Positions 1 to 6,606 of a stretch of 8,823 nucleotides of DNA are shown here, in pieces (within the stretch, counting starts at the first letter, position 1; every line of letters starts with the position of its first letter). The stretch is taken from the NCBI GenBank assembly GCA_006227085.1, contig SBFY01000063.1:1-8823 (forward strand), in the 5' to 3' direction. This DNA comes from Gammaproteobacteria bacterium (GTDB taxonomy: Bacteria; Pseudomonadota; Gammaproteobacteria; Pseudomonadales; M0112). Made by a program: the position numbers and the translations under genes. Under the pieces are notes generated by a model. The model was not told where the DNA came from and did not search any database. It saw nothing but the letters and a program-made list of their open reading frames with translations.

Positions 1-717
1 GCCTTGCCGCCACGTTTCAAGTATGTGCTGGTCAGTTGTGCGCTGATTGCGTTACCGGTGGCCTTGATCATGAAGCAGCCGGATCTCGGGACTTCCTTGC
101 TGGTCATGAGCGCTGGCCTGTTTGTGCTGTTATTGGCGGGTTTGCCGTGGCGTTATGTGGTGGCAGCAGGGGCCTTGGCGGCTGTGGCCATTCCATTGGC
201 CTGGCAATACCTGTTGCATGACTACCAGAAACGCCGCGTGTTGACCTTGCTGGATCCTGAAAGTGACAAGTTGGGGGCGGGCTGGAACATCATCCAGTCC
301 AAGACAGCGATTGGCTCCGGGGGCTGGGATGGCAAGGGTTGGCTGGAAGGGACCCAGTCGCATTTGCAGTTCCTGCCGGAAGGGCATACGGATTTCATCA
401 TCGCAGTGTTGAGTGAGGAATTCGGCCTGACCGGTGTACTGATACTGATGACGATCTATGTGCTGGTGATCCTGCGCGGCCTGGTGATTGGTGTGAATGC
501 CCAGGACATGTTCAGCCGGTTATTGGCAGGGAGTATTACGCTGACATTCTTTGTCTATGTTTTTGTGAATATGGGGATGGTTTCCGGTATATTGCCGGTG
601 GTGGGTGTGCCACTGCCCTTGATCAGTTATGGTGGTACGGCAGTGGTCAGTTTGTTTGCCGGCTTTGGCTTGCTGATGGGGGTTTCCACGGCGCGCCGCC
701 GCTTTACCGGCTTGTGA
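1..717 (+). CDS. rodA: RodA, peptidoglycan glycosyltransferase of the elongasome (3' part only)
   Basis: This is the C-terminal part of RodA, the SEDS-family inner-membrane glycosyltransferase that polymerises lipid II during rod elongation together with PBP2. The frame is open from the first base, so the start lies upstream; about 238 residues are visible, against roughly 370-380 for the family. The RodA signature is clear: KQPDLGTSLL near residues 25-35, a polar loop with KRRVLTLLDPESD (about 77-89) and GWNIIQSKTAIGSGG, then FLPEGHTDF, whose Asp (codon 391-393) aligns with the essential Asp262 of E. coli RodA. It ends with VVGVPLPLISYGGTAVVSLFAGFGLLMG, typical of the last SEDS membrane segments. 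Several hydrophobic membrane segments alternate with short loops. It is followed after 37 bp by mltB with no terminator, so the two are probably cotranscribed. FtsW is the paralogous alternative, but the loop motifs and the mltB/rlpA/dacA neighbourhood favour RodA. Confidence 0.96.
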   Translation, partial: ALPPRFKYVLVSCALIALPVALIMKQPDLGTSLLVMSAGLFVLLLAGLPWRYVVAAGALAAVAIPLAWQYLLHDYQKRRVLTLLDPESDKLGAGWNIIQSKTAIGSGGWDGKGWLEGTQSHLQFLPEGHTDFIIAVLSEEFGLTGVLILMTIYVLVILRGLVIGVNAQDMFSRLLAGSITLTFFVYVFVNMGMVSGILPVVGVPLPLISYGGTAVVSLFAGFGLLMGVSTARRRFTGL

Positions 718-744
718 CTTTATCCGGTAGGTCAACCGGGTTGC

Positions 745-749
745 AGGAG
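745..749 (+). promoter_or_regulatory. Ribosome binding site of mltB
   Basis: AGGAG lies 5 bases before the ATG at 755. A GTG at 749 in the same frame would overlap this motif, so the ATG is the better start. Confidence 0.7.
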
Positions 750-754
750 TGTTC

Positions 755-1735
755 ATGAAGCGTTGGTCTGGCGTGATGTTCCTGGTAATGGCGTTCACTA
801 TCGTGTGGCCGGCGCAGGCAGGGGAATACCTGTCCCGCCCGGAGGTGCAGGCCTTTGTCGATGAGGTCTCGCAGAAGCACTCGCTGGACAAGGCCTGGGT
901 ACAACGCGTGCTGGCTGAAGCCGACGCCAAGGAATCCATCATTGCGGCCATGACCCGGCCAGCCGAAAAGACCCTGACCTGGGATGCCTATCGCGCCTTG
1001 TTCCTGAATGCCAATCGCATCAAGTGGGGCAAGGAGTTCCTGCAGGAACAGGAAGCGACCTTGGCACGAGCCAGCGAAACCTATGGTGTCCCGGTCGAGA
1101 TCATTACCGCCATTATTGGTGTGGAAACCTACTACGGCCGCAACGTCGGCAACTATCGTGTACTGGATGCCTTGGCCACACTGGGATTTGATTACCCACC
1201 GCGCGGCAAGTTTTTCCGTGGTGAGCTGGAACAGTTCCTGCTCATGACACATGAGCAGAATTTGCCGCCGACAGCCTTGAAAGGTTCATACGCAGGAGCC
1301 ATGGGCTACGGGCAATTCATTCCCAGCAGTTACCGCAACTTTGCCGTGGATTTTAACGGTGACGGAGTGGTGGATTTGTGGAATGTCGAGGATGCCATTG
1401 GCAGCGTGGCAAGGTACTTCGCGATGCACGGCTGGCAGACTGGCCAGGCCGTGACCTTGCCGATCAAACCTGCAAAGGTGATTGAGGAGGGCTTGCTGGA
1501 GCCGGCCCCCAAACCGACCTTTGCCGTGTCGGAAATCCGTGCAGCCGGTTATGGCGTGCCTGATACCGTGGCGGATGAGGACATTGCGGCAGTGATTCGC
1601 CTGAAAAATGAAAACAGTACTGAATACTGGTTGGGCCTGAAGAATTTCTACGTGATTACCCGCTACAACCACAGTCCGCTGTATGCCATGGCGGTGTACC
1701 AGCTCAGCCAGGAGCTGGTGGGGGTGTCGCAATGA
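755..1735 (+). CDS. mltB: MltB-family lytic murein transglycosylase, apparently soluble periplasmic form
   Basis: This enzyme cleaves the MurNAc-GlcNAc bond of peptidoglycan, leaving 1,6-anhydroMurNAc ends. The protein is 326 residues. Residues 1-22 form a signal peptide with a likely cut after AQA (before GEYL). There is no lipobox cysteine, so unlike E. coli MltB it is probably a soluble periplasmic protein, as in the soluble SltB1 of P. aeruginosa, which sits in the same gene order. The catalytic Glu is E124 in IIGVETYYGR, matching the Glu162 region of E. coli Slt35. Other family blocks are RVLDALATLGFDYP (135-148), GAMGYGQFIPSSY (181-193) and an EF-hand-like calcium loop DFNGDG (199-204), with D213 at the usual last position. 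The C-terminal region (about 276-322) has the peptidoglycan-binding-like IRLKNENSTEYWLGLKNF pattern. The start is set by the AGGAG at 745-749. It overlaps rlpA by 4 bp (ATGA), which suggests coupled translation. Confidence 0.95.
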   Translation: MKRWSGVMFLVMAFTIVWPAQAGEYLSRPEVQAFVDEVSQKHSLDKAWVQRVLAEADAKESIIAAMTRPAEKTLTWDAYRALFLNANRIKWGKEFLQEQEATLARASETYGVPVEIITAIIGVETYYGRNVGNYRVLDALATLGFDYPPRGKFFRGELEQFLLMTHEQNLPPTALKGSYAGAMGYGQFIPSSYRNFAVDFNGDGVVDLWNVEDAIGSVARYFAMHGWQTGQAVTLPIKPAKVIEEGLLEPAPKPTFAVSEIRAAGYGVPDTVADEDIAAVIRLKNENSTEYWLGLKNFYVITRYNHSPLYAMAVYQLSQELVGVSQ

Positions 1736-2565
1736 GGTATGCATGGCTTGCCGGTGGGGTATTGGCAATGGTGATGGTGGCCGGCTGTGCCAGCGTCGAG
1801 CCGGCGCCTCCCAATCACTCCGATCGCTATACGATGAGCCAGGACGCAGCTCCTGCCATGAAGGTGGATCCGGCGTCTATCCGCGATGCGATACCGCGTG
1901 CCGAGCCGGTGACATCTGCTGGCAACAAGAGCCCGTATACCGTGCTGGGCAAGACGTACCACGTCATGGCCTCCAGCCATGGCTACAGTGAGGTGGGCAC
2001 GGCCTCCTGGTATGGCGCCAAGTTCCATGGCCACAAAACCAGTAACGGTGAAACCTACAGCATGTATGACATGAGTGCGGCGCATAAAACCCTGCCGATC
2101 CCGTGTTATGTGAAAGTGACCAATCTGGAGAATGGCCGTACGGCGGTGGTGCGCGTGAATGACCGCGGTCCCTTCAAGGATGGCCGACTGATTGACCTGT
2201 CCTATGCAGCAGCGACCAAGCTGGGTTATGTCGATAAGGGGACTGCCCGGGTGCGCGTCGAAGCCATTGATACTGCCAAAGGGGCTCCGCCGGTATCGCT
2301 GGCCGCCTCAAGGGGTGGGATGCCGCAGGCAGCCGATGGTGCCCGTTACCTGCAGGTCGGTGCCTTCCGGGATGAGTATTCCGCCAATCGCCTGCGCGAT
2401 GAAATCGACCAGATCCTGCAATACGCCGTGTTTGTGCAGCAGGTGACCGGCCAGAACCTGTTCCGGGTGCGTATCGGCCCCTTCTTTACCGATGCCGAGT
2501 TGCTAACGGTGCAGCAGATGCTGGCCGCCGCCCAATATGGCCGGGCATTGATCGTCTCCGAATAG
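1732..2565 (+). CDS. rlpA: RlpA, septal/side-wall lipoprotein lytic transglycosylase with SPOR domain
   Basis: RlpA is an outer-membrane lipoprotein that binds denuded glycan strands through its SPOR domain; in P. aeruginosa it is a lytic transglycosylase that helps daughter cells separate. This protein has 277 residues. The lipobox is VAGC with Cys19; the next residue is Ala rather than Asp, which fits outer-membrane sorting. A low-complexity linker follows, then the double-psi beta-barrel domain (about 86-178) with GTASWYGAKFHG, TSNGETYS, AAHKTLP and VRVNDRGPF. E107, H118 and D144 fall at the spacing of the P. aeruginosa catalytic residues E120, H131 and D157, so activity is likely. The C-terminal SPOR domain spans about 204-276 (YLQVGAFRDEYSANRLRDEI, then FRVRIGPF). 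The start overlaps the mltB stop as ATGA, with a G-rich stretch just upstream. An 86-bp gap to dacA follows, making this the last gene of the first transcription unit. Confidence 0.95.
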   Translation: MRYAWLAGGVLAMVMVAGCASVEPAPPNHSDRYTMSQDAAPAMKVDPASIRDAIPRAEPVTSAGNKSPYTVLGKTYHVMASSHGYSEVGTASWYGAKFHGHKTSNGETYSMYDMSAAHKTLPIPCYVKVTNLENGRTAVVRVNDRGPFKDGRLIDLSYAAATKLGYVDKGTARVRVEAIDTAKGAPPVSLAASRGGMPQAADGARYLQVGAFRDEYSANRLRDEIDQILQYAVFVQQVTGQNLFRVRIGPFFTDAELLTVQQMLAAAQYGRALIVSE

Positions 2566-2579
2566 GCCTGCCTGCCGCA

Positions 2580-2608
2580 CTGACGGCAAGCCCCGGGCTT
2601 GTTAGAAT
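2580..2608 (+). promoter_or_regulatory. Putative sigma70-type promoter of the dacA-dat-ybeD-lipB-lipA unit
   Basis: The -35-like CTGACG (2580-2585; 4 of 6 against TTGACA) and -10-like TAGAAT (2603-2608; 5 of 6) are separated by 17 bases. They lie in the only sizeable intergenic gap, about 44 bases before the dacA start. The assignment is by pattern only; a promoter further upstream cannot be excluded. Confidence 0.45.
2588..2600. repeat. Short inverted repeat in the rlpA-dacA gap
   Basis: AAGCCCCGGGCTT is a 13-base inverted repeat with arms AAGCC and GGCTT, or six-base arms around a single C. It occupies most of the spacer of the putative dacA promoter. A second small hairpin, TGCCG (2573-2577) with CGGCA (2584-2588), lies just before it. 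No T-run follows either one, so an intrinsic terminator is unlikely. An operator or a weak attenuating hairpin is possible but unproven. Confidence 0.4.
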
Positions 2609-2638
2609 GCCTGCGGTTTATCCTGATAGATTCCAGAC

Positions 2639-2644
2639 AAGGTG
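2639..2644 (+). promoter_or_regulatory. Ribosome binding site of dacA
   Basis: AAGGTG ends 7 bases before the ATG at 2652. This supports that start over the in-frame ATG at 2607, which would add 15 residues ahead of an otherwise normal signal peptide. Confidence 0.6.
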
Positions 2645-2651
2645 TGTTTTT

Positions 2652-3812
2652 ATGCGAATTCGCTCAGTGTTGGCAACGATCATCTTGATGGCCGTTCCCG
2701 TCTTAGGCTTTGCTGCCATTATCCCGGCAGCGCCCAAGCTCGCCGCCAAATCCTGGGTACTGATGGACGCTGAAAGCGGCTATGTGCTGACGTCCAGTGA
2801 TGCCGACCTGCAAGTTGAACCGGCCAGCCTCACCAAGATGATGACCAGCTACATCCTGTCATGGGATCTGGCCCAGGGGCGCGTCAAGAATGAAGACATG
2901 GTGCTGGTGAGCCAGAACGCCTGGGCACAGAATTTTCCCGGCTCTTCCCTGATGTGGATTGAAGTCGGCAAGGAAGTCAGCCTCGATGATTTGCATCGCG
3001 GCATCATTATTTCATCTGGCAATGACGCCAGTGTTGCTGTGGCCGAGCATCTGGCGGGCAGTGAAGGTGCCTTTGCTGACATGATGAACCAGCATGCACA
3101 GCGTTTGGGTATGACCGCTACCCACTTTGTGAACGCGCATGGCTTGCCTGATCCGGATCACTACACCACGGCCACCGACATGGCGATCCTGGCGCGCGCG
3201 ATCATCAAGGATTTTCCTGAAGACTATAAGCTCTATGCGGAAAAGTATTTCGTCTACAACAATATCCGCCAGCCGAATCGCAACCGTTTGCTGTGGCGTG
3301 ACAGTTCTGTTGATGGCCTGAAAACGGGGCATACCGAAAGTGCAGGCTATTGCCTGGTGGCATCGGCCAAGCGCAAGGGGATGCGCCTGATTTCCGTGGT
3401 GATGGGAACCGATGGTGAGGAAACGCGTGCGCGTGAAACCCAGAGCCTGTTGACGTGGGGCTTCCGTTTCTTTGAATCGTTCCGTTTGTATGAGACCGGT
3501 GAATCCCTCAGCACGCTGGAAGTGTGGGGCGGCAAGACCGACAGCGTTGAGCTGGGCACGGGGAGTGAGGTCCATTTGACCATCCCGCGTGGCCAGCGCA
3601 GCAATATCAAGGCCAGTGTGCAGGTGGATGGTGTGATTCATGCCCCGATCAAAAGCGGTGATGTGATTGGCCGCTTGCAGATCCACCTCAATGATGAACT
3701 GCTGAAAGAAGAACCGCTGGTGGCTTTGGGTGATGTCGAGCAGGCGGGCTTCTTGGGTCGCAGCTGGGATAGCCTGCGCCTGTTCTTCCGCAACCTGCTC
3801 AAGCGTTCCTGA
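2652..3812 (+). CDS. dacA: DacA/PBP5-type D-alanyl-D-alanine carboxypeptidase
   Basis: This low-molecular-weight penicillin-binding protein removes the terminal D-Ala from stem pentapeptides in the periplasm, limiting cross-linking and helping keep cell shape. It has 386 residues, close to E. coli DacA. Residues 1 to about 22 are a signal peptide (MRIRSVLATIILMAVPVLGFAA). The three active-site motifs of the peptidase S11 family are intact: SLTK with nucleophile S59 and K62, SGN at 122-124, and KTG at 224-226. The catalytic domain runs to about 270. A beta-rich PBP5_C-type domain follows (about 281-365), then an amphipathic C-terminal helix (about 369-386, GRSWDSLRLFFRNLLKRS) that in this family holds the protein on the outer face of the inner membrane. 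The ATG is chosen for its AAGGTG and because the signal peptide begins there. The stop lies 2 bases before the dat start. P. aeruginosa calls the equivalent gene dacC. Confidence 0.96.
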   Translation: MRIRSVLATIILMAVPVLGFAAIIPAAPKLAAKSWVLMDAESGYVLTSSDADLQVEPASLTKMMTSYILSWDLAQGRVKNEDMVLVSQNAWAQNFPGSSLMWIEVGKEVSLDDLHRGIIISSGNDASVAVAEHLAGSEGAFADMMNQHAQRLGMTATHFVNAHGLPDPDHYTTATDMAILARAIIKDFPEDYKLYAEKYFVYNNIRQPNRNRLLWRDSSVDGLKTGHTESAGYCLVASAKRKGMRLISVVMGTDGEETRARETQSLLTWGFRFFESFRLYETGESLSTLEVWGGKTDSVELGTGSEVHLTIPRGQRSNIKASVQVDGVIHAPIKSGDVIGRLQIHLNDELLKEEPLVALGDVEQAGFLGRSWDSLRLFFRNLLKRS

Positions 3813-3814
3813 TC

Positions 3815-4681
3815 ATGGGCATGGTGTATCTCAACGGGGAATTCATGCCGCTGGAACAGGCGCGTGTCCCTGTGATGGATCGTGCTTTCCTGTTTGGTGA
3901 TGCGGTCTATGAAGTCTTGCCGGTGTTTGCTGGAAAGATTTTTGCAGTGGACGAGCACCTGGTGCGGCTGGAGCGCAGCCTGGCCGAAGTGCGGATGGCG
4001 AATCCCTTGTCGCGCGATGACTGGAAAATGGTATTCGCCCGCCTGGTCCGCGAAGCGGGTGGTGGGCATTTGTCCGTGTATCTGCAAGTGTCACGTGGTG
4101 TGGCGCCCACGCGTGACCATCCGTTCCCCAATGAGGCTGTGCCCACCGTGTTCGTGATGGCCAATCCGGTCAAGACAACCCTGATGGGTATTGATGACCT
4201 GAAGCCGATTAACGCGGTGCTGTGTGAAGACACCCGTTGGCATCGCTGCGACATCAAATCCACGGCCTTGCTGGCCAATGTGCTGCTGAAACAGCAGGCC
4301 GCTGATGCCAATGCCTATGAAGCCATCCTGGTGCGCGATGGCCACGCCATTGAAGGCGCAGCCAGTAACCTGTTTGTGGTGCTTGATGGTGTGATGCGCA
4401 CGGCACCCAACAGCCCGCTGATCCTCGGTGGTATTACCCGCAATGTATTGCTGAAGCTGGCGGCTGAGGCCGGTATTGCCTGTCGTGAAGAGGCCGTCAC
4501 CACCTTTGAACTGGCGCGCGCCAGTGAAATCTGGATGACCAGCTCAACGCGGGAAATCATGCCGGTCACCCAGCTCGATGGCAAAGCCGTTGGCGATGGC
4601 CGCATCGGGCCGGTGTGTCGCCAGTTGGCGGACGTGTACCTGGCACAAAAGCACGCATTCATGGCAGGCCAGCAGGTGTGA
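3815..4681 (+). CDS. dat: D-amino acid aminotransferase (PLP fold type IV)
   Basis: This pyridoxal-phosphate enzyme likely moves amino groups between D-Ala and 2-oxoglutarate, giving D-Glu, in the cytoplasm. The protein is 288 residues, typical for class IV aminotransferases. Visible features are MVYLNGEFMPLEQA, DRAFLFGDAVYE with Tyr32, the PLP lysine K148 in CDIKSTALLANVLLK, E180 in AIEGAASNLF, and GGITRN near 205-210. The R100-D-H102 pair in GVAPTRDHPFP matches the Arg-x-His carboxylate trap of Bacillus D-amino acid aminotransferase (R98, H100), which favours this over a branched-chain aminotransferase or aminodeoxychorismate lyase (PabC). That specificity call is inference. The start lies 2 bases after the dacA stop with no clear Shine-Dalgarno, so translation is probably coupled; Met3 (3821) is an alternative start that matches the family N-terminus MVYLNG. 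The gene is absent from this position in P. aeruginosa. Confidence 0.88.
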   Translation: MGMVYLNGEFMPLEQARVPVMDRAFLFGDAVYEVLPVFAGKIFAVDEHLVRLERSLAEVRMANPLSRDDWKMVFARLVREAGGGHLSVYLQVSRGVAPTRDHPFPNEAVPTVFVMANPVKTTLMGIDDLKPINAVLCEDTRWHRCDIKSTALLANVLLKQQAADANAYEAILVRDGHAIEGAASNLFVVLDGVMRTAPNSPLILGGITRNVLLKLAAEAGIACREEAVTTFELARASEIWMTSSTREIMPVTQLDGKAVGDGRIGPVCRQLADVYLAQKHAFMAGQQV

Positions 4682-4684
4682 GTG

Positions 4685-4954
4685 ATGAGCGCACCGGAAA
4701 AGCCAAAAATCGAATTTCCCTGCGATTACCCCATCCGCATCATTGGTGAAGGGGCGGAGGATTTCCAGTCCATGGTGGTGAGTGTTGTGCGTACGCACGC
4801 ACCTGACCTGGATGAGACGACCGTCAGCCTGCGCGAGAGCCGCAACGGCAATTACCATTCGGTGACCCTGACGATTCGCGCCACCGGTGAGCCGCAGTTG
4901 CTCGCCATTTTCAATGACCTCAAGGCCACTGGCCGCGTGCAAATGGTGTTGTGA
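4685..4954 (+). CDS. ybeD: YbeD, DUF493/UPF0250 small conserved protein
   Basis: This is a small cytoplasmic protein of 89 residues; E. coli YbeD has 87. It has the family blocks FPCDYPIRIIG (11-21), a helix with VVRTHAPDL (35-43), GNYHSVTLTI (55-64) and the conserved ending VQMVL. The fold is ACT/ferredoxin-like, suggesting a ligand-binding or regulatory role, but its function is not established. It lies between the cell-wall genes and lipB, as in many gammaproteobacteria, so a link to lipoate synthesis has long been suspected from context only. ATG 4685 is preferred to the adjacent GTG 4682 because the AGGTG at 4674-4678 is then better spaced. Its stop overlaps the lipB start by 1 base (TGATG). 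Confidence 0.93.
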   Translation: MSAPEKPKIEFPCDYPIRIIGEGAEDFQSMVVSVVRTHAPDLDETTVSLRESRNGNYHSVTLTIRATGEPQLLAIFNDLKATGRVQMVL

Positions 4955-5619
4955 TGGATGCTGCCAGCACGGTTCGTGTGCGCCATCTGGGCGTGCAAGC
5001 GTATGAACCGATGTGGCAGGCCATGAAAACCTTCACCGATACCCGTACCGCTGCCACCCTCGATGAACTCTGGTGCCTGCAACATCCGCCGGTGTTCACG
5101 CTGGGCCAGGCCGGCAAGCGCGAGCACATCCTTAATGCGGGTGACATCCCGGTGGTGGCCAGTGATCGTGGTGGCCAGGTGACGTATCACGGTCCCGGCC
5201 AGTGGGTGGTGTACTTGTTGACCGATATCCGGCGCAAGCACCTCGGGCCGCGCCAGCAGGTCGACATCATCGAGCACGCCATCATTGCCACACTCGCGCA
5301 CCACGGGGTGATCGCCGCCAATCGCCCGAAAGCGCCGGGGGTGTATGTGGGGGATGCGAAGATCGCCCAGCTCGGCTTGCGCATCCGCAAGGGTGCCAGC
5401 TATCACGGCCTCAGTCTCAATGTGGACATGGACCTTGCGCCTTTTACCCGTATCCACCCGTGTGGTTACGAAGGCTTGCGGGTGACGCGCCTGGTGGATG
5501 AGGTGTCCCGGCCGGTCAACCCTGATGCGGTGTTGTCACAGCTGCTGGACGAGTTGTGTGAACGCCTCGGGTATACTGCCCGTATCCGTACCGATTGCCC
5601 TTGGGACCATCATGAGTGA
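4954..5619 (+). CDS. lipB: LipB, octanoyl-[acyl-carrier protein]:protein octanoyltransferase
   Basis: LipB moves octanoate from octanoyl-ACP to the lipoyl-domain lysine of enzymes such as pyruvate dehydrogenase and to GcvH; this is the first step of de novo lipoate assembly in the cytoplasm. The protein has 221 residues. Diagnostic blocks are HPPVFTLGQAG (45-54), SDRGGQVTYHGPGQ (70-83), DAKIAQLGLR with K136, and HPCGYEG with C170. K136 and C170 match the catalytic Lys135/Cys169 dyad of E. coli LipB, so the enzyme should be active. ATG 4954 is chosen over GTG 4951 because the protein then begins MDAASTVRVRHLG and the start is coupled to the ybeD stop. There is no strong Shine-Dalgarno. Its end overlaps lipA by 8 bp. 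Confidence 0.96.
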   Translation: MDAASTVRVRHLGVQAYEPMWQAMKTFTDTRTAATLDELWCLQHPPVFTLGQAGKREHILNAGDIPVVASDRGGQVTYHGPGQWVVYLLTDIRRKHLGPRQQVDIIEHAIIATLAHHGVIAANRPKAPGVYVGDAKIAQLGLRIRKGASYHGLSLNVDMDLAPFTRIHPCGYEGLRVTRLVDEVSRPVNPDAVLSQLLDELCERLGYTARIRTDCPWDHHE

Positions 5620-6601
5620 GTCATCGTCCACACCGCCCGCACCGAAGCGCGTCTTGCAAGGCGAAAAGCTGCGTGGTGCCGACAAGGTGTCGCGTATCCC
5701 GGTGAAAGTGATCCCCACCGATACCCCGCCACGCAAGCCGGACTGGATTCGCGTCAAGGTACCGGTGTCTGCCGAAGTGAATCGCATCAAGGGTCTGTTG
5801 CGCGAACACAAACTCGCCACGGTGTGCGAAGAAGCACAATGCCCGAACCTCGGTGAATGTTTTGGTGGTGGCACAGCGACCTTCATGATCATGGGGGATA
5901 TCTGCACGCGTCGCTGCCCGTTCTGCGATGTCGCGCATGGCCGCCCCAATCCGTTGGATAACGATGAGCCCCGTGAGTTGGCTGAAGCCATTGCGGCCAT
6001 GAAGCTCAAGTATGTGGTGATCACCTCGGTGGATCGTGATGATTTGCGTGATGGTGGTGCTGCCCATTTTGCAGCGTGCATTACCGAAACGCGTGCGCGT
6101 AATGACAGGATCCGTATCGAAGTGCTGGTGCCGGATTTCCGCGGTCGCATGGATATCGCCGTGGACGTGTTGGCGCAAACGCCGCCGGATGTGTTCAACC
6201 ACAACCTGGAAACGGTGCCGCGCCTGTACAAGGCTGTGCGCCCCGGCGCGGATTATGAGTGGTCGCTGGATTTGCTGCAGCAATACAAGCAACGCTGCCC
6301 CGATGTGCTGACCAAATCCGGCTTGATGCTGGGGCTTGGTGAAACCATCGATGAAGTGAAAGCGGTGATGCAGGATTTGCGTGATCACCAGGTGGATATG
6401 CTGACGCTGGGACAATACCTGCAGCCCAGTCGTAACCACTTGCCAGTGGATCGCTTTGTGCATCCGGATGAATTCGATGCCTTGGCAGGACTGGCAGGGC
6501 AAATGGGCTTTGTCAGTGTCGCGAGTGGACCGCTCGTGCGTTCTTCCTACCATGCCGACCAGCAGGTGGATCTCAGTTTGTTGAAAACCCACAAGGAATG
6601 A
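5612..6601 (+). CDS. lipA: LipA, lipoyl synthase (radical SAM)
   Basis: LipA inserts two sulfurs at C6 and C8 of the protein-bound octanoyl chain made by LipB. The protein has 329 residues. It has the auxiliary-cluster cysteines C72-x4-C77-x5-C83 (CEEAQCPNLGEC) and the radical SAM motif C98-x3-C102-x2-C105 (CTRRCPFC). The C-terminal RSSY (310-313) carries the Ser that binds the auxiliary cluster in this family. TSVDRDDLRDGGA, FNHNLETVPRLY and GLGET are further typical blocks. The start is the ATG at 5612, inside the end of lipB; GGGA at 5603-5606 sits 5 bases ahead. An in-frame ATG at 5498 would add 38 residues translated from lipB in another frame, with no family support, so it is rejected. 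The residues before about 45 are the variable, charged N-terminus usual in LipA. Confidence 0.97.
   Translation: MSESSSTPPAPKRVLQGEKLRGADKVSRIPVKVIPTDTPPRKPDWIRVKVPVSAEVNRIKGLLREHKLATVCEEAQCPNLGECFGGGTATFMIMGDICTRRCPFCDVAHGRPNPLDNDEPRELAEAIAAMKLKYVVITSVDRDDLRDGGAAHFAACITETRARNDRIRIEVLVPDFRGRMDIAVDVLAQTPPDVFNHNLETVPRLYKAVRPGADYEWSLDLLQQYKQRCPDVLTKSGLMLGLGETIDEVKAVMQDLRDHQVDMLTLGQYLQPSRNHLPVDRFVHPDEFDALAGLAGQMGFVSVASGPLVRSSYHADQQVDLSLLKTHKE
6593..6597 (+). promoter_or_regulatory. Ribosome binding site that decides the GH3 gene start
   Basis: AAGGA lies at the end of lipA. ATGs follow at 6598, 6601 and 6607 in one frame. The first touches the motif and the second is only 3 bases away; the third is 9 bases away, which is the normal spacing for this register, so 6607 is preferred. 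Confidence 0.5.
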
Positions 6602-6606
6602 TGCCC

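Noticed and set aside
704..1252. A 182-codon - strand frame opposite mltB
   Set aside because: It is a shadow of mltB and the end of rodA with no domain or start signal.
2573..2600. Intrinsic terminator after rlpA
   Set aside because: The small hairpins are not followed by a T-run, and their stems are only 5-6 bp.
2607..2651. Upstream extension of dacA to the ATG at 2607
   Set aside because: It would place 15 polar residues ahead of a normal signal peptide and begin within the putative -10 box; AAGGTG fits ATG 2652.
3012..3686. A 224-codon open frame on the - strand opposite dacA
   Set aside because: It is a codon-bias shadow of dacA; the translation shows no family motifs and has no plausible start signal.
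5498..5611. Upstream extension of lipA to the ATG at 5498
   Set aside because: The extra 38 residues come from lipB read in another frame and look nothing like a LipA N-terminus; ATG 5612 has a suitable upstream GGGA.
5621..6592. A 323-codon open frame on the - strand opposite lipA
   Set aside because: It mirrors lipA codons, its translation is rich in His, Arg and Gln with no recognisable domain, and lipA is certain on the other strand.
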